DNA from: Candidatus Gastranaerophilales bacterium
GTDB taxonomy: Bacteria > Cyanobacteriota > Vampirovibrionia > Gastranaerophilales > Gastranaerophilaceae
Length of the DNA stretch: 6,214 nt
Reading direction: 5' to 3'
Assembly (NCBI GenBank): GCA_944326495.1
Contig: CALVEE010000059.1
Coordinates: 1 to 6,214, forward strand
The notes under the pieces were generated by a model. That model did no database searches, was not told the origin of the DNA, and worked only from the letters and a program-made list of their open reading frames with translations. The position numbers and the translations under genes were made by a program. Of the stretch, positions 1 to 6,214 are shown piece by piece (position 1 is the first letter of the stretch; each line of letters starts with the position of its first letter).

Positions 1-106
1 CATCTTTAAATGTAAAATGGAAGAAATCCAGCTTTTTAAGCTCATTCAATCCCGCAGTATATTTTTCCCCGATATTTTTAAGTCTTTTATCGGAATAACC
101 ATCATC
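1..106 (-). other. Start of peptidase S74 / intramolecular chaperone domain (residues 491-525, truncated by window)
   Basis: Residues 495-502 are SDKRLKNI, followed by an amphipathic stretch containing GLNELKKLDFFHF. S74 domains, known from phage endosialidase tailspikes and eukaryotic MYRF, open with S-D-x-R-L-K. The Ser and the Lys five residues later form the self-cleavage dyad; here these are Ser495 (92-94) and Lys500 (77-79). In the family the domain trimerises, helps fold the preceding beta-rich shaft and cuts itself off just before the Ser, predicting cleavage between Tyr494 and Ser495. Only about a quarter to a third of a typical domain lies inside the window. Confidence 0.82.
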
Positions 107-1576
107 CAGATATGCTCCACCATATCCGTGATAAGCACCTGAAGATACCATTGTTAAACGATTACTTGCATAATTAATCCAGCTTGCTCTGCTTTGTGTT
201 GTCATCCATACTGCATTACTGCTGCCCATTCTAGTACCTAAAACTGTTTCACCGCCAACGACCAAATTGCCCGGGATATAAACAGTCATACCGGAGTTTC
301 CTAACATTATTTGATTGGATGCAGAAGCACATACGTCTTTCCCAATAGCAACAGAGTTAGTATACGAGGCAACCGCTTGATGACCAATCGCAATTCCAGC
401 TTCTCCAAATGCTCTTGCTTGATTGCCTATAGCAATACTGCCTCGATCGTTAGCCCCAGCATGATAACCTATAGCCATTGCTGAAGTCCCATAAGTAGCA
501 AAAGCTGATTGTCCTATTGCAATTGCATTCCTTACATTCCCTCGTGCACCATCACCAATTGCAATGACACTTTCTTCTGTTGCGTTGGCATCTGAACCTA
601 AAGCAATACTATTTTCACCGCCTGCTTTTGCAGCACCTATTGCAACAGCCCTTTTGTTTGTTGCTTGAGCACCAGCACCAAGGGCGGTTGAAGTAATACC
701 AGAGGCTGTTGTATATTGATATTTTAAAGAATCTACTGTATCATCAAGGATATTGACAGAGCCGAATGCGCAAGCTTGTTGCGCACTTGCTCTTGCAGAA
801 AATCCAACAGCAAGAGAGGCAGGTGCAGTTGCATTGCACATGGAGCCAAGCGCAATCGCTTCATGATCTTTTATAGAGGCCATTGAACCAATACAAACTC
901 CATTCGCACTATCATCATTCAAGCCTCCCTGTGCAATATGTCCTATTGCGACCGTATTACTAGCTGCACTGGTATGACTTCCTATTGCAATAGCACGTTG
1001 TTTATTTCTTGCAATATTTGCTTTATAACCAATCGCAATATTACCTTGATTATAACCAAATATTTCCGGGCTTGCTGCATTAACATCATTTTCTACGGTT
1101 GCCAGTCCTGAGTTAATACCACAGCCAATCATAACAGATTTTTGTGTGACATTTGTGCCATATAAATTTTGTCCTGTTCCAAGCGCAACTGTATTATCTG
1201 GAATTTGTTCATTAGAGATACCCACTCTGCCTTCCGGATCTATAGTCAGTTGTAATGGTTCAGTATCTCCATTCCCAAATGCAATATGAGAGCAATCCGC
1301 ACCGCCTCCGCTGTCTATAAAGAGTCTGGTGCTGCCTTCCAGGCTATCTGGAAGAGTTGAAGCACCAATTAAGACGGATGAATTATTGTCGCCTGACGTA
1401 TTAAAAGCAATAGAATTTTCCAAGCCGGTAAATACCCATGGACTATCACCGGTTCCCGTATTTCTTGATAATTTTTTAGTAACCATTGGTGCCGTTGCAG
1501 CTGCGATTACTGCAGTAATCAAAAGTACTATCATCATTTCCATTAATGAAAAGCCTTTTAATTTCTTTATTCTCAC
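1..1576 (-). CDS. Prepilin-like surface protein with YadA-type head repeats and a C-terminal S74 chaperone domain (3' end outside window)
   Basis: Open from a GTG at 1574-1576 to the window edge: 525 codons, no stop. Residues 1-8 are a short basic leader ending in Gly. Then comes FSLMEMM with Glu at mature position 5, a hydrophobic helix to about residue 34, and Pro at mature position 22, all hallmarks of type IV prepilins processed by PilD-type peptidase. Residues 35-125 are a Ser/Gly/Asn-rich stretch. Residues 130-426 carry 19 copies of a [VI]A[IL]G motif, mostly 14 residues apart, typical of the YadA head left-handed beta-roll. After a linker with IPGNLVVGG (435-443), residues 495-502 read SDKRLKNI, the opening of a peptidase S74 (endosialidase-type) chaperone. 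GTG was chosen because the next in-frame ATG (residue 12) would remove the leader and cleavage site. The protein is probably membrane-anchored, then extruded to the surface as a pilin-like adhesin or minor tip subunit. The function is inferred; the domains are clear. Confidence 0.9.
   Translation of the reverse strand, partial: MRIKKLKGFSLMEMMIVLLITAVIAAATAPMVTKKLSRNTGTGDSPWVFTGLENSIAFNTSGDNNSSVLIGASTLPDSLEGSTRLFIDSGGGADCSHIAFGNGDTEPLQLTIDPEGRVGISNEQIPDNTVALGTGQNLYGTNVTQKSVMIGCGINSGLATVENDVNAASPEIFGYNQGNIAIGYKANIARNKQRAIAIGSHTSAASNTVAIGHIAQGGLNDDSANGVCIGSMASIKDHEAIALGSMCNATAPASLAVGFSARASAQQACAFGSVNILDDTVDSLKYQYTTASGITSTALGAGAQATNKRAVAIGAAKAGGENSIALGSDANATEESVIAIGDGARGNVRNAIAIGQSAFATYGTSAMAIGYHAGANDRGSIAIGNQARAFGEAGIAIGHQAVASYTNSVAIGKDVCASASNQIMLGNSGMTVYIPGNLVVGGETVLGTRMGSSNAVWMTTQSRASWINYASNRLTMVSSGAYHGYGGAYLDDGYSDKRLKNIGEKYTAGLNELKKLDFFHFTFKD
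299..1189 (-). repeat. YadA-type head repeats, 19 copies of a [VI]A[IL]G motif (residues 130-426)
   Basis: The motif starts at residues 130, 148, 180, 196, 209, 227, 241, 255, 269, 297, 311, 324, 338, 352, 367, 381, 395, 409 and 423. From 297 onward the step is 14 residues, with single-residue variation (13 once, 15 once). The N-terminal copies are more loosely spaced (13-32) and contain inserts. Between motifs the usual x-x-A-x-A pattern is visible, for example in NQARAF and HQAVAS. In YadA and other trimeric autotransporters such repeats form a trimeric left-handed beta-roll that binds matrix proteins or other ligands. The DNA copies are divergent, so this is a protein repeat rather than a DNA satellite. 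Confidence 0.88.
1475..1576 (-). other. Type IV prepilin leader and N-terminal helix (residues 1-34)
   Basis: The leader is MRIKKLKG, three Lys and one Arg in eight residues, with Gly at -1. The mature protein starts with Phe (+1), has Glu at +5 and an uninterrupted hydrophobic stretch rich in Ile, Leu, Val and Ala, and has Pro at +22. These match the class III signal recognised by prepilin peptidase, which cuts after the Gly and methylates the new N-terminus. The helix would hold the protein in the inner membrane before assembly. Shape and spacing fit the family well. Whether the protein enters a real pilus or a pseudopilus cannot be told from this window. Confidence 0.9.
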
Positions 1577-1585
1577 TTTTGTAAT

Positions 1586-1593
1586 TCCTTTCT
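1586..1593 (-). promoter_or_regulatory. Ribosome binding site of the prepilin-YadA gene
   Basis: The transcribed strand reads AGAAAGGA, ending nine bases before the GTG at 1574-1576. Sequence and spacing are normal for a Shine-Dalgarno element. It supports the GTG start over the downstream ATG codons, which have no comparable element at proper distance and would lose the prepilin leader. Confidence 0.75.
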
Positions 1594-1599
1594 ATTGTT

Positions 1600-1622
1600 C
1601 TAATGCAGCATTGCTGCATTAG
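1600..1622. promoter_or_regulatory. Perfect 23-base inverted repeat between the two genes
   Basis: The arms CTAATGCAGCA and TGCTGCATTAG (11 bases each) are exact reverse complements around one central base. As RNA this gives a 10-bp stem with a 3-base loop. It starts six bases after the fliD stop codon and ends six bases before the next gene's Shine-Dalgarno. In the direction of the genes the stem is followed by AGAACAATAG, with no U-tract, so it is not a classical intrinsic terminator. Possible roles are an mRNA-stabilising or processing hairpin, a partial attenuator, or a protein-binding dyad. On the opposite strand it is followed three bases later by five Ts, but no gene there would need a terminator. 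Confidence 0.6.
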
Positions 1623-1628
1623 AGATTT

Positions 1629-2366
1629 TTATGTTGTTAAAAATGTACTGTATTGTTGCTGCATTTGTGCAATCAACATATCCATAGAGGCAAATTTTGC
1701 CTCCAGACGTGCTCTATAGCGTTCAATGTCTTTATTTGCTTTAACTATTCTTTCATCCAGGCGGTTAACTTCGCGCTTGTAAGACTCTTCTGTTGTTGCA
1801 AAGTAGCCCGAAACTCCTTGAAGTGCCGATTCCAGCAATGTCTCAACCTTCGTAAACACACCGGTATTATTAGCACCACCTATCAGCAAATCCTTTACTG
1901 CATCTTGATCTGCCTCAAATGCTTCTAAGAACTTATCCTTATCAAATGTAAGGTTAATAATTGCCTCGTTTGTCGTTGAAATATTACTGCCGCTTGCATC
2001 ACTTACTGAAATCCCGATAGCATCAAGATTTCTAAAAATTGTTGTGCCGCTATCTGAGCTGGTCATTATATTTCTTAACTGGTTCCTGATGAGCTTAAGC
2101 GTTGTTTCACTATGAAGATTTCCATCTACTGCAATAGCCTCGTCAACGTTTTTCATTAATTCGTTATATGAATCAACAACATCTGAAATTGCATTAGCTA
2201 ATGTTTCCTTATCTCTTTCTACAGTTAAGGTTACAGCAGTACCTTCCGTTAAACCTTTAAGGTTAATTGTAAGCCCTTTTATTCTTGATATATCGCTTGT
2301 AATCGTATTAGACGCAGATGTATAAGAAGTTCCGTTTATGCTGAAACGAGCATTTTGACCAAGTTC
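1629..2366 (-). other. FliD C-terminal domain with terminal coiled coil
   Basis: This covers the last 245 residues and the stop codon. In order it shows the NGTSY strand and SNTI turn, the GLTINLKG strand, then ETLANAISDVVDSYNELM, a long helix that in FliD packs in the D0/D1 stem. A central part follows with the GISVSD strand and the FDKDKFLEAFEAD segment. The ending is a charged coiled coil (about 1632-1799) with YKREVNRLDERI and a Met/Gln-rich tail finishing in STFLTT. The order and the closing coiled coil match FliD from many phyla and separate it from flagellin or FlgK/FlgL. This is the strongest basis for the gene name. Confidence 0.88.
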
Positions 2367-5300
2367 TTGTACATCCATATTCATTCGGTTAACAGTTTTG
2401 CCGGTTGAATCGGTTTCAGTTGTTGTAAAGCCCATAATATCAGTAAAATTACTTGTTCCTGCTTCTATATTTATATAAGCGGCTCCTGTTGTTCTGGATT
2501 TAATCACGAATTTACCGTCAATATTATCCCAGTATGCAGTTGCGTTAGCTTCGTCGCTTGAATTAATCTGTGAAATTATATCGGCTAATGTTGTTGTATT
2601 TGTTATAGTAAATGCTGCATCACCTATCGTAAAAGTTCCTTCAGTAACCTGACCTTTCCTGAACAAACCTGACGCGGTAATTACAGAATCGCTGTTAACC
2701 TTGTATAATTCACGTGCACTAATTGCATTTCCGTTTTCATCATTTTGAATTCCTGTTATTGCACTAAAATTACTTGTATCAGTAGTTGCACCTACACTGA
2801 TGGTATTTCCGGAGTTAGAATAAAAGATTAAATATCCGTTCTCGAATTTTAAATCCACATCGCTAAATTTGCCGGAAATTTTTGCTCTTAAATCGCTGAA
2901 TGTATCATCTGCTTGAATTTCTATAGCAGCACGTTCTCCGTTTCTATAGACGGTTAGAGTACCTCCCGAGATGTTAAGAGTTCCGAGTTTTGTGCTCAAA
3001 TCAGCGTGATTAGCAGAAGATAGCGTTTTTTCTTCGATAATAGTTGTTGTTGATTCAACTACAGCTGTACTTGCAGCATAACCGCCAAGGTCTTTTTGGT
3101 ACGTTAATCCGGTTGTAACAAGAATACTTGAGGTTGTACCGGCGGAATTTATTGTGAAAGTTTTAAATCCGCTCTGAAGCATTATTTGTCCGTTGTTCAA
3201 TGTTGCTTCAATACCTAATGATTTGAATTTATTGAGCAGACTTCCGATAGTTTCATCTGCTGAAATCTCAATTATACTTGTTTTTCCGTCTATTGTAACA
3301 GATAAATCTCCCTCAGCAGTAAGCTTGCTTCCGCCCCATGGAGTATCAAAAGTACTCAGAAGTGTATCTTCTGTTGCTGTTGAATAAGTAGTTGTAACTT
3401 CCGAAGTCTGGAGCTGGCCGCTATATTCTTTAGACTCGTCTATTCCGTTTGTGAAAAGCTTTTCGACAACGTTAGAAGCATTAGTTGTACTTGCAGATTT
3501 TGCGACATATGAATCTCCTTGACCTATTATGGATAAAACAGCGCCGCCTGCTCCCTGAACAAGGCTTGTTTCAAGCCCGAAGCTTTTCAGGGTATCCATA
3601 AAACTTCCTAATGTCTCATCACTTGAGATTAGCGCAGTATATTTTACGCCTTTATTATAGATATAATATTCACCTGTTGAAACCCCGAGTTCAGAGAGCA
3701 AAGTGTCACGTGTTGCATTTGCCTGAATCGTGTTAATTTCTATAACGGAAATCGGTTCACTTTCATATGAATGAAGAGTTGACCAGTCTGAAGGAGTTCC
3801 TGTTACAGTTAAAATATTAGAAGCAATAGCAGAATCCAGTCCGTCTGTTGTAAGGTAAGTATCATCTTTGCTGTCAAAATATAGCTTGCCGTCTTGTGAT
3901 ACTGCCAGAGTTATACCAAATTGTTCTAATTTCGAAGCAAGAGAGCTTAATGTTTCATTAGTATCGATATTAACTTTGGTTTTGCTTCCGTTTTGACAGA
4001 CATAGACTTGTCCGGCAGTAATTCCAAGAGAGTTACCGCTGGAATCTGTCAAGTCTGCAATCTTATCGGACATCTGGACTGGATTAATTTCGATTTCTTC
4101 ATAAGCCAGATTGTCACTGTTTTGAGATAAACCTACCTGAGTCCAGTTAGTAAGTCCGAATACATCTAAGATATTAGAACCTCCCGGGGCTGTTTCAAGG
4201 GAACTGTTACCGCTGCCGGAAACAGACAGTCGTCCGGAACTGTCGATATTTGTCGTAAAACCATAGAGAGATAATAAGTTTCTAAAATCTCCTACAGTTT
4301 GAACTGTTGCCAAATCAATATTAACAGTATTTTCTACACCGTCCTGATTAATAATAATATCGCCGCTTAGAATTCCGAATTCATCTAATCTTGCATTATC
4401 ATCCATATTAACTACTGTTTGGGCTCCAAGATTATCAGAAACATACGAGGTTTCGGTATAATATGATTTCGAATTATCTGCTTTCAGAAAATCTCCGATA
4501 GTACCGGTTATTTCGTAATCCGCAGCATTAGCACTAACGTTGAAAACCCCGTTAGAAATAGAAGCTGTAATCCCAAGTTCTGCGAGTCTGTTTATCACAT
4601 CTTGCAGAGTCTGGGTTTTAGTGAAGTTTATAGTAACATTTCTATTTCCTTCTTCAGATTCAGTGCGTACAACAAGAGAAGCATTTCCGGACAAATCAAA
4701 AGTTATGCCGTTATCAAGATTATCTTTTAAATCTCCGAGCGTAGTTAATCCCGTTGCATAAGCGGTATCAATATAACCTAATTCGTCAGAAGTATTATTT
4801 GAGTGTACCGTACTTGTGCCAAATGAGGTATCTGTAATATTTAAGACATCAAGCAGATTACTTCCGCCAGAGACGGTTTCCAGATATGCACCGCTATAGC
4901 TGGCAAACCTGATTTGTCCGGTTGAGTCAAGATAGCCGTTAATACCAAAGAGTGAAAGATTGTATAAGAGATCATTAACTGTCCAGTTCTCATTAATCTG
5001 GATCGTCTGGCTGCTTCCGGTTGAAGCATTGCTAATTTTTATTAATCCGTTTCCATTGTTATATCCATTGATTTCTGATAAATGCGTAGTACTGGAAAGA
5101 GTTGTAGTATCAACATGCTTCAAAACAGCAGAATCCGGATTGTAGTAACTGTCTTTAATTGTTACTGTGTAGCTGTTATTTTCGCCGGTCTCAAGATCGA
5201 ATATATCTTGCAGATTAGAAGACATGCCGAGAACGAAACTGTTGTCATTTCCGTTTATTGTCAATTTCCCGTTTGAAATTCCAGCAGTGATTCCATTAGC

Positions 5301-6214
5301 ACCAAGATTGGATATTATATCATTGAGAGAACTTGCTGCATTGACAGTAATTGTCTTTTGAGTGCCGTTTTGTACAACAGTTATGTAAGCATCTCCGGAC
5401 AAACCAAGATCTCCGAGGGTAGTAGAGGCCGATAAAGTATTTACTCCTACAATTGTGAACTGGTCGGAATCAGTGTTTTCGTATGTAGTTATAACATCTG
5501 TATCGTAGGTATGACCTTCGCCAAGATTAATTTTCAGAGCTTGAGTGAAGTCATAGCTACCGCTTAGAATATAGGCGTTATCAGACCCTTCTAATTTCAG
5601 CTTGCTGCCGCTAATGCTGCCGGTGATTCCGTAACTGGCGAGTTTAGAGATATAATCCCCGAGCGTTTCGCTTCCTGTAACACTAACGGTATAATTATTC
5701 CCGTTATAGTTTACAACCGTGCTCGTTCCGCTTGTCAAACCTATTTGGTTAAACGTAGTGCCGTTAGATATATTTGTAACCCCATTGCCGTACAATGTGT
5801 TGGAATTCCCGTTAGAACCGGTTGTTTGCGTAACTTCTATATAACTATGTCCATACCCGGTAACTATATTCAAAGCATTCTCAAGATCTGAACTCATAGA
5901 ATATATATAATTGCTGCTAGTTCCACCGATTGTAATTTTCCCGCCGCTAATACTAGCGCTTATGCCATAGTCATTATACAATTCATCAATAAAATCACCT
6001 ATTGAATAGGTAGAATAAATAGTCCTGTGAGTAATACTGCCAGGAGAGCCTATTGCGTATGTAGCAGAGCCCGACAATCCAAGGTCAGCAAATGTAGTTG
6101 AACGCGAAAGCGTATATGTTTCGGAACTTCCTAGCCAATCTGAATTTGAGTTTGAAACACTCTCTACCTCTGTTGAAAGTGTATATGTGTAGCCATTACC
6201 ATACGATAGATTTA
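1629..6214 (-). CDS. fliD: Giant flagellar filament-capping protein, FliD / hook-associated protein 2 (5' end outside window)
   Basis: The frame is open from the right edge to a TAA at 1629-1631: 1527 complete residues with no start. FliD is the pentameric or hexameric cap at the flagellar tip that folds exported flagellin; it leaves the cell through the flagellar type III apparatus, so no Sec signal is expected. Numbering from the first complete codon, residues 43-1266 are eleven beta-rich repeats. The last (about 1178-1266) is the clearest match to the flagellin hook IN motif, with GTFTIGDAAFTI and LADIISQIN. Residues 1283-1527 match the FliD C-terminal domain: NGTSY...SNTI, IKGLTINLKG, a DSYNELMKNVDEA helix, and a final coiled coil with NRLDERI. 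Usual FliD proteins are about 400-700 residues, so this one is at least twice normal. The N-terminal D0 segment is not visible. Composition is rich in Ser, Thr, Asn and Gly, with a single Cys. Identity rests on the C-terminal third; a non-capping adhesive role for the repeats is possible. Confidence 0.88.
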   Translation of the reverse strand, partial: NLSYGNGYTYTLSTEVESVSNSNSDWLGSSETYTLSRSTTFADLGLSGSATYAIGSPGSITHRTIYSTYSIGDFIDELYNDYGISASISGGKITIGGTSSNYIYSMSSDLENALNIVTGYGHSYIEVTQTTGSNGNSNTLYGNGVTNISNGTTFNQIGLTSGTSTVVNYNGNNYTVSVTGSETLGDYISKLASYGITGSISGSKLKLEGSDNAYILSGSYDFTQALKINLGEGHTYDTDVITTYENTDSDQFTIVGVNTLSASTTLGDLGLSGDAYITVVQNGTQKTITVNAASSLNDIISNLGANGITAGISNGKLTINGNDNSFVLGMSSNLQDIFDLETGENNSYTVTIKDSYYNPDSAVLKHVDTTTLSSTTHLSEINGYNNGNGLIKISNASTGSSQTIQINENWTVNDLLYNLSLFGINGYLDSTGQIRFASYSGAYLETVSGGSNLLDVLNITDTSFGTSTVHSNNTSDELGYIDTAYATGLTTLGDLKDNLDNGITFDLSGNASLVVRTESEEGNRNVTINFTKTQTLQDVINRLAELGITASISNGVFNVSANAADYEITGTIGDFLKADNSKSYYTETSYVSDNLGAQTVVNMDDNARLDEFGILSGDIIINQDGVENTVNIDLATVQTVGDFRNLLSLYGFTTNIDSSGRLSVSGSGNSSLETAPGGSNILDVFGLTNWTQVGLSQNSDNLAYEEIEINPVQMSDKIADLTDSSGNSLGITAGQVYVCQNGSKTKVNIDTNETLSSLASKLEQFGITLAVSQDGKLYFDSKDDTYLTTDGLDSAIASNILTVTGTPSDWSTLHSYESEPISVIEINTIQANATRDTLLSELGVSTGEYYIYNKGVKYTALISSDETLGSFMDTLKSFGLETSLVQGAGGAVLSIIGQGDSYVAKSASTTNASNVVEKLFTNGIDESKEYSGQLQTSEVTTTYSTATEDTLLSTFDTPWGGSKLTAEGDLSVTIDGKTSIIEISADETIGSLLNKFKSLGIEATLNNGQIMLQSGFKTFTINSAGTTSSILVTTGLTYQKDLGGYAASTAVVESTTTIIEEKTLSSANHADLSTKLGTLNISGGTLTVYRNGERAAIEIQADDTFSDLRAKISGKFSDVDLKFENGYLIFYSNSGNTISVGATTDTSNFSAITGIQNDENGNAISARELYKVNSDSVITASGLFRKGQVTEGTFTIGDAAFTITNTTTLADIISQINSSDEANATAYWDNIDGKFVIKSRTTGAAYINIEAGTSNFTDIMGFTTTETDSTGKTVNRMNMDVQELGQNARFSINGTSYTSASNTITSDISRIKGLTINLKGLTEGTAVTLTVERDKETLANAISDVVDSYNELMKNVDEAIAVDGNLHSETTLKLIRNQLRNIMTSSDSGTTIFRNLDAIGISVSDASGSNISTTNEAIINLTFDKDKFLEAFEADQDAVKDLLIGGANNTGVFTKVETLLESALQGVSGYFATTEESYKREVNRLDERIVKANKDIERYRARLEAKFASMDMLIAQMQQQYSTFLTT
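2415..6086 (-). repeat. Eleven divergent tandem repeats in the FliD-like protein
   Basis: Approximate units, in protein order: 6086-5823, 5747-5493, 5417-5157, 5081-4824, 4739-4437, 4388-4125, 4073-3783, 3701-3417, 3362-3078, 2999-2730 and 2681-2415, separated by Ser/Thr-rich linkers. Each begins with a leucine-rich turn such as LGDLGLSG, then a strand pair with an N-G turn, a short helix of the form TLGDxIxxL, a [YFN]GI turn, a strand pair around GKLxI, and a closing helix near a D[IV]L or ALNI motif. This is the general plan of flagellin hook IN modules. The remains of an earlier unit (with GNGYTYTL) lie at 6214-6087, so the array continues past the window. Boundaries are by eye, within about ten residues. 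Confidence 0.8.

Noticed and set aside
299..1189. Full trimeric autotransporter (type V secretion) adhesin
   Set aside because: The head repeats match, but the N-terminus is a prepilin leader rather than a Sec signal, and the chain runs into an S74 domain rather than a stalk plus membrane barrel.
1329..1622. Plus-strand open frame of 97 codons with hydrophobic stretches
   Set aside because: It lies antisense to the prepilin gene; its hydrophobic part is the mirror of the pilin helix. No ribosome binding site or family resemblance.
1600..1630. Rho-independent terminator on the plus strand (stem followed by TTTTT)
   Set aside because: The T-run is only five bases long, starts three bases after the stem, and no plus-strand gene precedes it.
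1653..1928. Plus-strand open frame of 91 codons, Cys- and Phe-rich
   Set aside because: Antisense to the FliD C-terminal coiled coil; its composition is what the reverse of Lys/Glu/Gln/Ala-rich codons gives.
3193..5276. Short open frames at 3193-3387, 4540-4761, 4960-5145, 5082-5276 (plus) and 4841-5029 (minus)
   Set aside because: All lie inside the long FliD reading frame in other frames, overlap one another in part, and resemble no protein family.
6075..6077. TTG codon that could be taken as the start of the FliD-like gene
   Set aside because: The same frame stays open through a further 45 codons to the window edge, and those codons continue the repeat pattern (TFADLGLSG). No Shine-Dalgarno-like sequence stands before the TTG. 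The gene is 5'-truncated by the window.
1629..6214. Flagellin or FlgK/FlgL instead of FliD
   Set aside because: IN motifs also occur in flagellins, but the C-terminal 245 residues, with SNTI, DSYNELM and the closing NRLDERI coiled coil, follow the FliD order and not the flagellin C-terminal helix.

Overview
The window holds two genes, both on the minus strand and both cut by a window edge. Read in the transcribed direction (right to left), the first is a giant flagellar cap (FliD / hook-associated protein 2) gene. It lacks its 5' end and already encodes 1527 residues. After a 52-base gap comes a surface-protein gene that lacks its 3' end (525 codons visible). It joins a type IV prepilin N-terminus, a YadA-like beta-roll head and the beginning of an S74 intramolecular chaperone domain. 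No RNA gene, mobile element or CRISPR array was seen.

Layout by region. Bases 1-1576 (-) are the pilin/YadA/S74 gene, with a GTG start and a good ribosome binding site at 1586-1593. Bases 1577-1628 are the intergenic gap, which holds a perfect 23-base dyad (1600-1622) and no recognisable promoter or classical terminator in the direction of the genes. Bases 1629-6214 (-) are the fliD-like gene: eleven divergent tandem beta-rich repeats of roughly 110 residues (6086 to 2415), part of an earlier repeat at the edge, then the FliD C-terminal domain with its closing coiled coil. There is no gene-free stretch longer than 52 bases.

The organism is a flagellated, diderm-type bacterium with type IV pilus-like secretion, moderately low in GC. 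A prepilin leader fused to YadA-type head repeats and an S74 domain resembles surface proteins I associate with gut Melainabacteria (Vampirovibrionia, Gastranaerophilales), some of which carry flagellar genes. This assignment is an impression from protein style, not a database match.

Both genes encode long, repetitive, extracellular proteins that probably sit at or near the tips or surfaces of filaments. Same strand, close spacing and the lack of an obvious terminator make co-transcription plausible. A joint role in adhesion or surface contact is inference. The most unusual items are the pilin-YadA-S74 architecture and the size and repeat content of the FliD.
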